A stretch of DNA of 64,000 nt, taken from positions 48,837-112,836 of the forward strand of contig CAJQSO010000002.1 in assembly GCA_905614365.1 (NCBI GenBank), read 5' to 3'. Both the position numbers and the translations under genes were made by a program. The notes below the pieces were generated by a model. It saw only the letters and a list, made by a program, of their open reading frames with translations, did no database searches and was not told where the DNA came from. Shown here in pieces: positions 30,348-39,731 of the stretch. This stretch comes from an uncultured Candidatus Thioglobus sp. Lineage in GTDB: Bacteria > Pseudomonadota > Gammaproteobacteria > PS1 > Pseudothioglobaceae. Position 1 is the first letter of the stretch. Every line of letters begins with the position of its first letter.

Positions 30348-31514
30348 ATGCTACTTAAGATTTTCAAATATCAAAATACTATAATTTCCAGATACTTACT
30401 TAGTAATTTAGCTGTATTTTTTTTTGCGATAACATTCATAATTGTACTTATTGTCTTTGGAAATCAATTTGTTTTAACTGCTCAAGAGAGCATTTCTTTT
30501 GGGATTCCTATTAAAGAGCTAATGCCACTAGTTGGCTTTAACATGCTCAGAGATATTCCAATAATACTAACTTTATCCCTTTTTCTATCAATTATTATTA
30601 CTATATCTCAGCTCTATAAAAACTCTGAAGCAGTAGTAATGAATTCTATTGGATTAGGTGATAAGAACTTTATGAATCTAATAAAACCAATCGTATTTTT
30701 TACTTTTATTATTATTTTTTATTTAACTATATTTGCTGTTCCATGGGCCAAGCAGCAAAAAAGTTATGCTGAAGATGAGACAGTTAATGCATCAGAATTC
30801 TCATTTATTACTGAAGGAAAGTTTGAGAGCTTTAAAAATGGTGAGATTATTTTTTATGCTTCTGAGTCAAAAGTAAATGATATAGTTGGTGAGCAAAATA
30901 TGGAGGAAATTTTTATTTATGCTCTGGATAATGAAAGCTCAGTAATTATTCTCGCTTCAGAGGCAAAAAAATATACTAATGCACAGAATGATAGTATATA
31001 TCTTCGACTTAAGAATGGTACTCGTTATGAGGGATTACCTGGCAGTGAAAATATTAATATTCTTAATTTTGAAAAATATGATTTAGAGGTAGTTTCAGGT
31101 GATGTTCAAAAATCTATATCAAGTTTTTCTGAGATAGAAGAAAAAAATACAATTGATTTATTAAGAGAGGGTGGACTCAAAGCAAATGCAGAAATCCAAT
31201 GGAGAATTTCTCAACCAATTTCAGTTTTAATTCTTTCTATTTTTGGTGTTTTTCTTGGAAAGACATCTCCAAGAACTGGAAAAGGAATAAATCTTATAAT
31301 TGGGATAGTTGTATTCATGTTGTATAACAATGCTTTATTAGTTGCTAAAAGTGCAATTGAGAATGATCGACTAAGCCCATTAATTGGTATGTGGAGTATT
31401 CATTTACTATTATTACTAATTTTAATAATTTTTTATCAATTTAGAAAAGGCAAAGTTGCTTACTTTGTTGATAAAATAGCCTTTTTTAATTTTAAAGAGA
31501 AAAACCATGTCTAG
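30348..31514 (+). CDS. lptF: LPS export ABC transporter permease LptF
   Basis: 388 aa; YptQ/YjgP family topology, [23 protein letters not shown]..., six TM with large periplasmic domain. Confidence 0.88.
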   Translation: MLLKIFKYQNTIISRYLLSNLAVFFFAITFIIVLIVFGNQFVLTAQESISFGIPIKELMPLVGFNMLRDIPIILTLSLFLSIIITISQLYKNSEAVVMNSIGLGDKNFMNLIKPIVFFTFIIIFYLTIFAVPWAKQQKSYAEDETVNASEFSFITEGKFESFKNGEIIFYASESKVNDIVGEQNMEEIFIYALDNESSVIILASEAKKYTNAQNDSIYLRLKNGTRYEGLPGSENINILNFEKYDLEVVSGDVQKSISSFSEIEEKNTIDLLREGGLKANAEIQWRISQPISVLILSIFGVFLGKTSPRTGKGINLIIGIVVFMLYNNALLVAKSAIENDRLSPLIGMWSIHLLLLLILIIFYQFRKGKVAYFVDKIAFFNFKEKNHV

Positions 31515-31893
31515 CTCACCAAGTAAGATTTTAGAAGTTTTTGATAATCCTAATAGTGAAAGGGATTTTGTAATTCGTATTGATTCATCAGAATTTACAT
31601 GCCTATGTCCTTTAACTGGACAACCAGATTTTGCGGATATTCATATAGAATACATAGCAGATAATTTTTGTGTTGAACTTAAAGCACTAAAAAATTATTT
31701 TTGGTCCTATAGGAATGAGGGCGCTTTTCATGAGGCCGTCACTAATAAAATTCTTGATGATTTAGTTGACGTTATGGATCCGCGCTTTATAAGATTAAAG
31801 GCTATTTTTAATGTTAGAGGTGGGGTTTATACAAATATTGAATGTGAGCATAGAAAAGATGGCTGGACTCCTAGGGAAGTTGTGAGCTTATGA
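31507..31893 (+). CDS. queF: NADPH-dependent 7-cyano-7-deazaguanine reductase (short QueF type)
   Basis: 128 aa; [36 protein letters not shown]. Confidence 0.95.
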   Translation: MSSSPSKILEVFDNPNSERDFVIRIDSSEFTCLCPLTGQPDFADIHIEYIADNFCVELKALKNYFWSYRNEGAFHEAVTNKILDDLVDVMDPRFIRLKAIFNVRGGVYTNIECEHRKDGWTPREVVSL

Positions 31894-33029
31894 CTCCAGT
31901 TCGTCAGAGTATTAAATTTGACAAAAAGTTACTTGACAATGATGCTGTAAAGGTCGTTCAAACTTTAATTAAAGCTGGGTATGAAGCTTATTTAGTTGGC
32001 GGCTGTATAAGAGATTTATTATTAGGTTATGAGCCTAAAGATTTTGACATTGCTACAAATGCAACTCCAGAGCAAGTTCATAAAACTTTTAAACGCTCAA
32101 GAATTATTGGGAGGCGCTTTAGATTAGTTCATATAATGTTTTCAGCAAGAAAATTTATTGAAGTGGCTACTTTTCGCGCAGGCAAGGTTAAAACTTCTAA
32201 TAGTGGCGTAGTTGTGCGAGACAATTTTTATGGCTCATTGAGAGATGATGTATTTAGAAGAGATTTTACTGTAAATGCTCTTTATTATGATCTTATCAAA
32301 TCTGAGGTTATTGATTATGTTGGAGGCCTTGATGATTTAAAGGCTGCTGAAATTAAAATGATAGGCAATCCCAAAGAACGTTTTGAAGAAGATCCAGTCA
32401 GAATGATTCGTGCTGTTCGTTTTAAGGTCAAACTAAGTGCTATATTAGAACCAGAGCTTTCTCAGGATATATCGAGTAATGCTCATTTACTTGCTAATAT
32501 CCCTCCTGCCAGACTCTATGAAGAAGTAATTAAACTATTCCATAATGAAAACTCAATTGAAGTTTTTAATGAGCTTTTAAATTTTGGATTATTAAAGCAT
32601 TTATTCTCCCAAACTAAAGATAGTTTATTTATTAATGCTGCTTTAGAAAATACCTCTAAAAGAATTAAGAGTGGAAACTCTGTTACTCCTGCTTTTATTT
32701 TTGCTGTCTTTCTTTGGAGTGCATTTAATTTAAGAGTTGTTGTAACTAGTAAAAAAAATAAATCTCAGATAGATGTAATAATTAATGCTGCAGAGTATGT
32801 TATCAAAAAACAAACTCAGCAAGTTATGATGCCTCGATGGTTGTCAACTCGCGTTAAAGATATTTGGTTGCTCCAGTATCAATTGGAAAATTGTAATCCA
32901 AAAAAAGAAAGCGATTTGATTAGTAATCCACGTTTTCGTATGGCTTATGATTTCCTAGTATTACGTGCACAAAGTATTGATTTAGAATTAACCACTAAGG
33001 CGGAACATTGGACAGCTCTTCAAAATTAA
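31890..33029 (+). CDS. pcnB: Poly(A) polymerase I / CCA-adding-like nucleotidyltransferase
   Basis: 379 aa; [40 protein letters not shown]. Confidence 0.9.
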   Translation: MTPVRQSIKFDKKLLDNDAVKVVQTLIKAGYEAYLVGGCIRDLLLGYEPKDFDIATNATPEQVHKTFKRSRIIGRRFRLVHIMFSARKFIEVATFRAGKVKTSNSGVVVRDNFYGSLRDDVFRRDFTVNALYYDLIKSEVIDYVGGLDDLKAAEIKMIGNPKERFEEDPVRMIRAVRFKVKLSAILEPELSQDISSNAHLLANIPPARLYEEVIKLFHNENSIEVFNELLNFGLLKHLFSQTKDSLFINAALENTSKRIKSGNSVTPAFIFAVFLWSAFNLRVVVTSKKNKSQIDVIINAAEYVIKKQTQQVMMPRWLSTRVKDIWLLQYQLENCNPKKESDLISNPRFRMAYDFLVLRAQSIDLELTTKAEHWTALQN

Positions 33030-33841
33030 AATCAGTTCTTATTACTGGATGCTCAAGTGGAATTGGTCTTTGCCTTGCTCATGGACTTCGTTCTGAGGGT
33101 TATCGTGTTTTTGCGAGTGCTAGAAATAGTAATGACGTAGATAAACTCAGAGCTTTAGGTTTTGAGTCTTTATTGCTTGATTTGTCTTCCTCAAACTCAA
33201 TAAATGATGCTATTCTGGAACTTTATCAGAAGACTGATAATTTGTATGCTTTAATTAATAACGGTGCTTATGGGCAAGCTGGAGCCCTAGAGGATATCTC
33301 GCGAAATACGCTAGAGAAACAATTTCAAGCGAATGTATTTGGCTGGCATGAGTTGACTAATTTAGTATTACCTAAGATGAGAAAGGAAAACTTCGGGCGA
33401 GTTATTTATATAAGCTCTGTTTTAGGCTTTGTTGCTATGCCATTTAGAGGTGCTTACAATGCATCTAAGTTTGCAATAGAGGGGCTAGTGAATACTTTAA
33501 GGTTGGAGCTAAGTGATACAAATATTAAATTTTCTTTAATTCAGCCTGGCCCAATAGAGTCAAAATTTAGAGCTAATGCTTATTTAGCTTTTAAGGAAAA
33601 TGTAGATAGTTCAAAAAGTAATTATAAAAAACAATATCAAATAATGATTCAAAGGCTTGAGTCAGACAAGAACGCTCAATTTACCCTCCCACCAGAGGCT
33701 GTGTTGAAGTGCGCAATCCATGCTCTAAAGTCAAGTTCACCGAAAATTCATTATCGTGTTACCTTTCCAACCAAATTATTTGCTTTTTTAGGTAGAATAT
33801 TGCCAAGCTCATGGATGGATAAAATTTTGAATAATTCATGA
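33008..33841 (+). CDS. SDR family oxidoreductase
   Basis: 277 aa; LITGCSSGIGLCLAHGL, YNASKFAIEGLVNTLRLEL; TTG start overlapping the pcnB 3' end. Confidence 0.88.
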   Translation: MDSSSKLKSVLITGCSSGIGLCLAHGLRSEGYRVFASARNSNDVDKLRALGFESLLLDLSSSNSINDAILELYQKTDNLYALINNGAYGQAGALEDISRNTLEKQFQANVFGWHELTNLVLPKMRKENFGRVIYISSVLGFVAMPFRGAYNASKFAIEGLVNTLRLELSDTNIKFSLIQPGPIESKFRANAYLAFKENVDSSKSNYKKQYQIMIQRLESDKNAQFTLPPEAVLKCAIHALKSSSPKIHYRVTFPTKLFAFLGRILPSSWMDKILNNS

Positions 33842-33858
33842 AATTAAGGTAATAATAA

Positions 33859-34083
33859 ATGACAAATAAATTTAATTTTAATAAAGGCTTATTGCAGCTT
33901 GAAGAAATTATTAATAAGATGGAGTCGGGTGAGCTAAGCTTAGAGGACTCTCTAAAATATTTTGAAGAAGGCGTAAAAATACATAGACAGTGTCACACCG
34001 CACTAACTGATGCTGAGCAGCGAATAAGTGTTTTAAGTGAAAATGATAACTATAGTGAAGAGAAATCCTTTGGAGATTCTTGA
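33859..34083 (+). CDS. xseB: Exodeoxyribonuclease VII small subunit
   Basis: 74 aa; LEEIINKMESGELSLEDSLKYFEEGV. Confidence 0.93.
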   Translation: MTNKFNFNKGLLQLEEIINKMESGELSLEDSLKYFEEGVKIHRQCHTALTDAEQRISVLSENDNYSEEKSFGDS

Positions 34084-34948
34084 AGTCTATCGGGAGCGAG
34101 TTAACTCCTATCTAGAAAATTATTTGAACTCTATTTCGCCTGATAATCCTTATCAGAGTGAGTTAAATAATATTATGAAGTATAGCGTTTTGGCTGGTGG
34201 AAAACGTTTTAGACCCATCCTTACTTATACTGTAGCTAATTTGTATGGTATTGATATGCAAAAGGTTGATACGAGCGCCTGTGCTATTGAGTTAATTCAT
34301 ATCTACTCTCTGATTCATGATGATCTACCTGCGATGGATGATGATGATATTAGGCATAATCAGCCATCTTCTCATAAAGTTTATGGTGAGGCCCAGGCAA
34401 TACTTGCAGGGGATGGCCTTCAGGCTTTGGCATTTGAGATAATTTCTAGTGATGATTTAATTGATGCTGATACAAAAGTAAAATTATTAAATTTGTTATC
34501 ATGCTCAGCTTTTAAGATGGCTGAAGGGCAGTCAATTGACTTATCTGTTGTCTCTAAAGATGTTGATATAGAGCTGCTAAATAATTTACATAAAAAGAAG
34601 ACTGGCTCACTTTTAAATTGTTCTGTAATGTTTGGGGCTATTTTGAATCCCAATATTAGTAAAAAAGACTTATCTATATTGGATTCTTTCTCAAATGATA
34701 TAGGGCTTGCTTACCAGGTTCAGGATGATGTATTGGATGTAACCACCTCAGATCAGATATTAGGTAAGCGACAAAATTCAGATTCAGTAAAAAATAAACC
34801 TTCATATCCATCTATTTTAGGATTAGATGAATCAGTTAAAAAGTATAAAAGCCTTTACCAAGAGGCTCTTGAAAAAATATCATTTCTTAGCGTTGATGCA
34901 AAGCCCTTAAAGGACCTAACCGTCAAGTTAATGAATCGCTCCTTTTAA
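34037..34948 (+). CDS. ispA: (2E,6E)-farnesyl diphosphate synthase / polyprenyl synthetase
   Basis: DDLPAMDDDDIRH and DDVLDVT aspartate-rich motifs; start uncertain (GTG 34037, ATG 34043 or GTG 34058). Confidence 0.92.
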   Translation: MKMITIVKRNPLEILEVYRERVNSYLENYLNSISPDNPYQSELNNIMKYSVLAGGKRFRPILTYTVANLYGIDMQKVDTSACAIELIHIYSLIHDDLPAMDDDDIRHNQPSSHKVYGEAQAILAGDGLQALAFEIISSDDLIDADTKVKLLNLLSCSAFKMAEGQSIDLSVVSKDVDIELLNNLHKKKTGSLLNCSVMFGAILNPNISKKDLSILDSFSNDIGLAYQVQDDVLDVTTSDQILGKRQNSDSVKNKPSYPSILGLDESVKKYKSLYQEALEKISFLSVDAKPLKDLTVKLMNRSF

Positions 34949-35889
34949 TATTCAGCAAGAACACTGCCCCAGCTGAATCCTCCACCAATTCCTTCAAAAA
35001 GTAACATGTCTCCTTTTTTGATTCTTCCATCACGAACGCCTGTATCAAGTGCCAAAGGAATAGAGGCAGCTGAAGTGTTTCCATGCGTCTCTAAAGTTTG
35101 AATCACCTTACTCATAGGCAGATTAATTCGTTTTGCAACTGCTTTAATAATACGGATATTAGCTTGATGCGGAATCATCCAAGTAATATCATCAGATGTC
35201 ATATTGCAATCTTTAAGAGTTTCTTCTGCTAAATCAGAAAGTCTATTAACTGCAATCTTAAAAACTTCATTACCTGACATTTCAATCGTACCTAGTTCAT
35301 TAATGCGATTGTTGTTAACATGGAGTGAAGATAAAAATCTACCATCGCTGCAGAGTTTAGAGTGTTTAATGCCAGTAGTATTGTCAGAGCTAAGTACTAC
35401 GGCACCAGAACCATCGGCAAAAAGGATTGCAGTAGAGCGATCATTCCAGTCAACAATTTTTGACATTATTTCACTGCCAACGACTAGTATATTTTTACAG
35501 CTTCCATTTTCAATATACTGCTGCGCAGTTGTAAGAGCAAAAACAAAACCTGCGCAAACTGCTTGAAGGTCAAATGCTGGACATGATGCGCCAAGGCGGT
35601 CTTGAAGCATTGTTGCTGTTGCAGGAAAGATTTTATCAGGCGTAGTTGTAGCAAGAATAATAAGATCAATCTCTGAGGGACTAATTTCAGCCATTTCAAG
35701 GGCTTTTTTACTTGCTTCAAGCGCAAGGTCACATGTGCTTTCGTCTGTAACTATTCGCCTCTCTTTGATTCCAGTTCGAGCAGTTATCCACTCATCAGTA
35801 GTATCAAGAGTTTTCTCAAGATCAAGATTCGTAACAATCTTACTTGGCAAGTAACTTCCAGTACCTATAATTCTTGCAAATTTTTTCAT
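34945..35889 (-). CDS. fabH: Beta-ketoacyl-ACP synthase III
   Basis: 314 aa; TTDEWITARTGIKERRI, DLQAVCAGFVFAL, WMIPHQANIRII, GGGFSWGS. Confidence 0.96.
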   Translation of the reverse strand: MKKFARIIGTGSYLPSKIVTNLDLEKTLDTTDEWITARTGIKERRIVTDESTCDLALEASKKALEMAEISPSEIDLIILATTTPDKIFPATATMLQDRLGASCPAFDLQAVCAGFVFALTTAQQYIENGSCKNILVVGSEIMSKIVDWNDRSTAILFADGSGAVVLSSDNTTGIKHSKLCSDGRFLSSLHVNNNRINELGTIEMSGNEVFKIAVNRLSDLAEETLKDCNMTSDDITWMIPHQANIRIIKAVAKRINLPMSKVIQTLETHGNTSAASIPLALDTGVRDGRIKKGDMLLFEGIGGGFSWGSVLAEY

Positions 35890-35958
35890 TATTTAATGGG
35901 TTTTTTTCTATGTAATTGAATTTTAATTTTCGACATTACGTCTCCTTTTGCTATTATT

Positions 35959-36168
35959 TTACCACCATCCAAGTGATCTTCCATTGCCTGCAATTATCAT
36001 GAGGCAAGTTAGAACGTGAAGGGTGATCCAAAAGGTGCGGAATAGTAGGGCTTTTTTTACATCTGTTTGTTTTATTGGAAGAAACTCTGGCTTATCTTCG
36101 TCTGTAATACCTACTGGCATTCCAACTGTTCTAGCCCATACTTTAAGCCAACGTCGTTGGCCACTCAT
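35959..36168 (-). CDS. Small conserved-looking membrane protein of unknown function
   Basis: 69 aa ORF with one TM segment and a clear coding character: RRWLKVWARTVGMPVGITDEDKPEFLPIKQTDVKKALLFRTFWITLHVLTCLMIIAGNGRSLGWW. Confidence 0.7.
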   Translation of the reverse strand: MSGQRRWLKVWARTVGMPVGITDEDKPEFLPIKQTDVKKALLFRTFWITLHVLTCLMIIAGNGRSLGWW

Positions 36169-36303
36169 AACTGAATCAAAAAATCCATATTACAAGAACT
36201 AGTAATATATAAATTAAGTTTAGTTTCAATTTTAAAGATTTGCATTTATAGTAACTTTTAGTTGGAGGTGAGTCTAATTACCAGTTTGTTAATTAGTAGA
36301 TAA

Positions 36304-37329
36304 CTACTTATGTTCTTCTAATTCACGAGTCAATTGAACTGAAATCTTGTCAGTAATTTTAGCATGTGCTCCAAGATATGCTTCTTTAATTGCCTGAAAG
36401 AAAGAATCAACATCTGCCTTACCATGACTTTTAACTACAACACCTTTTAAACCAAGTAGGCTTGCACCATTATATTTTCCAGGATCAACTCTTGATTTAA
36501 AATCCCTCATAACTGAGCTTGCTATTAGAGCTGCTATTTTTGTAAATACATTTTTGTTAAAAGATTTTTTGATGAAATGAGAAAACATATGAGCAACACC
36601 TTCACTAGCTTTCAGCGCAATATTTCCCTCAAAGCCATCACAGACGATAACATCAACACTTCCTTTATAAATATCATCACCCTCAACAAAGCCAATATAG
36701 TTGAGAGAAGAATTTTTTAATAATTCTGACGTTTCTTGAATTTTCCAATGACCTTTTAATTCTTCAGAGCCAACATTTAGTAATCCAACAGAAGGATTGT
36801 CAATATTCTCTGTATTTTGAACAGCAATGGAACCCATGATTGCAAATTGCAATAATGTCTCAGGCTTTGAATCAACATTAGCACCTAAATCAAGAATGTG
36901 AGTTGGCCTTCCTGTTAATGTAGGCACGGCAGACATAATTGCTGGTCTATCAACCCCTTTAATCGTTTTTAGTACAAATTTTGCTATGGATAGAAGGGCA
37001 CCTGTATTTCCAGCACTTACACAAGCATGAGCATTTCCATCTTTAACAAGATTAATAGCAACTCTCATTGAGGAGTCTTTTTTATGCCTAAGAGCGGTAG
37101 AAGGAGAGTCATCCATATTGATAACTTCAGATGCATGTTTTATCTCTATCCTTTCCAATATTTTTTGAGGAATTGTGGAATTTTTAATTTCTAACTTTAT
37201 AGCTTTTTCATCACCCACAAAAGCAATCGTAAGATCACTAAAAGTTTTCAAAGCAATAATACCAGCATTAATGGTTACAGGAATTCCGAAGTCACCACCT
37301 GAGGCATCGATTGATACCTTTATTGACAT
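36304..37329 (-). CDS. plsX: Phosphate acyltransferase PlsX
   Basis: 341 aa; SIDASGGDFG, HILDLGANVDS, VCDGFEGNIALKASEG. Confidence 0.96.
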   Translation of the reverse strand: MSIKVSIDASGGDFGIPVTINAGIIALKTFSDLTIAFVGDEKAIKLEIKNSTIPQKILERIEIKHASEVINMDDSPSTALRHKKDSSMRVAINLVKDGNAHACVSAGNTGALLSIAKFVLKTIKGVDRPAIMSAVPTLTGRPTHILDLGANVDSKPETLLQFAIMGSIAVQNTENIDNPSVGLLNVGSEELKGHWKIQETSELLKNSSLNYIGFVEGDDIYKGSVDVIVCDGFEGNIALKASEGVAHMFSHFIKKSFNKNVFTKIAALIASSVMRDFKSRVDPGKYNGASLLGLKGVVVKSHGKADVDSFFQAIKEAYLGAHAKITDKISVQLTRELEEHK

Positions 37330-37338
37330 AGATTAGAT

Positions 37339-37539
37339 TTAAGCTTCTACTTCTTCGATATCATCAGCGGCTGACTTTACAACTTGCTTGCCACGATAGT
37401 ATCCATCTGCAGTAATATGATGTCTTAGATGAGTTTCACCAGTTTCTTGATCTTCAGATAGTGCGGGATTTTTCAACGCATTATGTGAGCGACGCATACC
37501 TCTTTTTGAAGGTGTTTTTCTACTTTTTTGAACTGCCAT
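37339..37539 (-). CDS. rpmF: 50S ribosomal protein L32
   Basis: 66 aa; [22 protein letters not shown]...[14 protein letters not shown]. Confidence 0.97.
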   Translation of the reverse strand: MAVQKSRKTPSKRGMRRSHNALKNPALSEDQETGETHLRHHITADGYYRGKQVVKSAADDIEEVEA

Positions 37540-38067
37540 TTATTTCTCCTTGCCGAAATCGGCCATTTTAATATTTTTTAGAATATCGAAGGGATTCTTA
37601 CGAATTTCCTCAACTATCTCTTCTTCGTCTATCTTTAAACTACAATCAAAATCATGAGAAGGGGCCATTGGAATAGACAACAGAATCTCATCTGTAATTA
37701 AATCTATTGAATCTAAATCTTCTTCTTCTCCAATAACATACACTTCAAAACTAGAATCTAGTCCTTCAGCTTGATCTTCATATTTCACAAATGCTAAATT
37801 AAAATTTACTTTTAAATCAACGGGGAAAGCCTCTAAGCAGCGCTGGCAATCTAAAATAATATTTGCGTTAATTATCCCCTTAATGCATGGTGTTTTATCG
37901 TTTTCTAAATAGAATGATAAATCGACTTTTATCCTATCTTCAGTATTTCTAGCTATCTCAGAAATTCTAGGCATAGCACCAATTCTATAGTTACCATGCA
38001 AGCTAGCTTCTTTTCTAGCAAATTTAAATAATTTTATCGTTTTAGGAAGCTGTTTAGTCGTTTCCAT
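37540..38067 (-). CDS. YceD/DUF177 family protein
   Basis: 175 aa; LDCQRCLEAFPVDL; adjacent to rpmF. Confidence 0.9.
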   Translation of the reverse strand: METTKQLPKTIKLFKFARKEASLHGNYRIGAMPRISEIARNTEDRIKVDLSFYLENDKTPCIKGIINANIILDCQRCLEAFPVDLKVNFNLAFVKYEDQAEGLDSSFEVYVIGEEEDLDSIDLITDEILLSIPMAPSHDFDCSLKIDEEEIVEEIRKNPFDILKNIKMADFGKEK

Positions 38068-38115
38068 TATCTGATTTCTAAAGCGTGGATATTTTACCCG
38101 AAACTTCTGAGAGTG

Positions 38116-38868
38116 TTAACTACTTTCTCTTTGTCTTTTACTTTCAAATAGAGCAATTCCAGTTGCTACCGAAACATTAAGACTTTCTATATTTCCTGAC
38201 ATTGGAATAGTAACAAGCTGATCACATGTTTTTTTAATTAATTGCCTGATTCCTTTCCCTTCAGTACCCATAACAATAGCTGTTGGATCAGTTAAATTAA
38301 CATCATAGATTTTTGAGGGTGAATCACCATCAAGACCAATCACCCATATACCTTTTTCTTGGATTGACTTTATTGTCCTTGAAAGATTTGTGACATGAAA
38401 AATCTGAAGGCTATTGATAGCGCCTGCTGAAGTTTTGTGAACTAAAGCATTAATTGGTGCAGAGCCATCTTTGTTGATAATAACATGACTAACGCCTGCA
38501 GCATTTGCACTTCTGAGGCATGCTCCTAAATTCCTTGGATCTTGAATGGAGTCTAATATAAGAATTAGAGGTTTTTCTGTTAAATTTTCAATAGAGCTTA
38601 AAAGGGCATCTTCTGTTAGAAGAGGGGGCAGAATAACTTCAGAAATTACGCCTTGGTGAACCTCACCTTTAGCAATACGATCAAGTTCATTCTTATCTAA
38701 ATCTGAAAATGGTATCTTCAAATCAGATAGTGTTTCATTTAAATCATTAACCCTAGTATCTTTCCTGCCAGTTTGAATCAAGACCTTTAAGACAGATTCA
38801 GGATTAGTATTCAAAAGGCTTTCAATGCTATGAAAGCCAAATATGTAGATAGATTTAGACATTTTCAA
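38116..38868 (-). CDS. rlmB: 23S rRNA (guanosine-2'-O-)-methyltransferase RlmB
   Basis: 250 aa SpoU family; LDSIQDPRNLGACLRSANAAGV, MGTEGKGIRQL, IPMSGNIESLNVSVATGI. Confidence 0.93.
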   Translation of the reverse strand: MKMSKSIYIFGFHSIESLLNTNPESVLKVLIQTGRKDTRVNDLNETLSDLKIPFSDLDKNELDRIAKGEVHQGVISEVILPPLLTEDALLSSIENLTEKPLILILDSIQDPRNLGACLRSANAAGVSHVIINKDGSAPINALVHKTSAGAINSLQIFHVTNLSRTIKSIQEKGIWVIGLDGDSPSKIYDVNLTDPTAIVMGTEGKGIRQLIKKTCDQLVTIPMSGNIESLNVSVATGIALFESKRQRESS

Positions 38869-38870
38869 TA

Positions 38871-39731
38871 TTATAGTGCATCATGATAAACTTTTATAAA
38901 AGCCTTCTCTCGAAGCCCATTAACCCAGTTAGAGTAAAATTTTTCAGCTTTAAGATAGATTAGTTTCTCTGTGCATTGCTTTAGATTACTACTAACAAAG
39001 CGCTCCTCTAGTTTAATTCCAATTGCAAAACCAAAGTCAGTCAAATATATTTTTGAAACTTCATTGTCCTTGAGTGAGTCTAGCAACTCAATTGTTGGAT
39101 TATCAACTTCAATCCAATCTGTTATGCCCCCGTTTAAATAACTTGAGTGCTGTGAATGAAGTTTCGCAAACCCTTCAAAAGATGCTCCTTTACTTATGTG
39201 CTTAGAAAGTTTTTTTAAAAATCTATTGATAGCAGTATCTTGATCGTTTGAATTCTCTACTTCAGAAATAATAATTTGCGCAATTTTGATTTGTTTAATG
39301 GTGTTTGTGGCTTTTTTAGAGCAAATATTGATAGCTTTATTTTCATCGATAGTGACGTCTTTTGTAATATATCTTTGCAAGTTAAGAATTGAAATTTTTT
39401 CTGAAACTTCATTCTCTAAGGGTAAAAATTCAGGATAAGCCTTAAGCTGCTTTAATGAGATATTGTTACTTTTTGAAATTTCCAGTAGCGCTAAATTGAC
39501 ATCATTTAGAGATGCCTCTATACCAAGCTCCTTTGCTCTTTCTACCTGAAGAATATCATTTATTCTCTGATTAATAATATCAACTTTATGATCTTTAGAG
39601 CTTGTATCTGTGAGAAGTGGCTCAAGCGAGTTGAATGTGATTACAGTGTTATTGACCACTGCAATAATAATATTTTCTCCAAAAACGGGGCCAGTGCTTA
39701 ATATAAAAAGAAGAGCAAGAACTCTTTTCAT
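38871..39731 (-). CDS. surA: SurA-like periplasmic peptidyl-prolyl isomerase
   Basis: 286 aa; signal peptide, SurA-N and parvulin-like layout; immediately downstream of lptD. Confidence 0.75.
   Translation of the reverse strand: MKRVLALLFILSTGPVFGENIIIAVVNNTVITFNSLEPLLTDTSSKDHKVDIINQRINDILQVERAKELGIEASLNDVNLALLEISKSNNISLKQLKAYPEFLPLENEVSEKISILNLQRYITKDVTIDENKAINICSKKATNTIKQIKIAQIIISEVENSNDQDTAINRFLKKLSKHISKGASFEGFAKLHSQHSSYLNGGITDWIEVDNPTIELLDSLKDNEVSKIYLTDFGFAIGIKLEERFVSSNLKQCTEKLIYLKAEKFYSNWVNGLREKAFIKVYHDAL

Noticed and set aside
30348-31514. lptF without neighbouring lptG as a loss of LPS export
   Set aside because: lptD and surA are present in this window and lptG could be elsewhere; absence from a 64-kb window is not evidence of loss.
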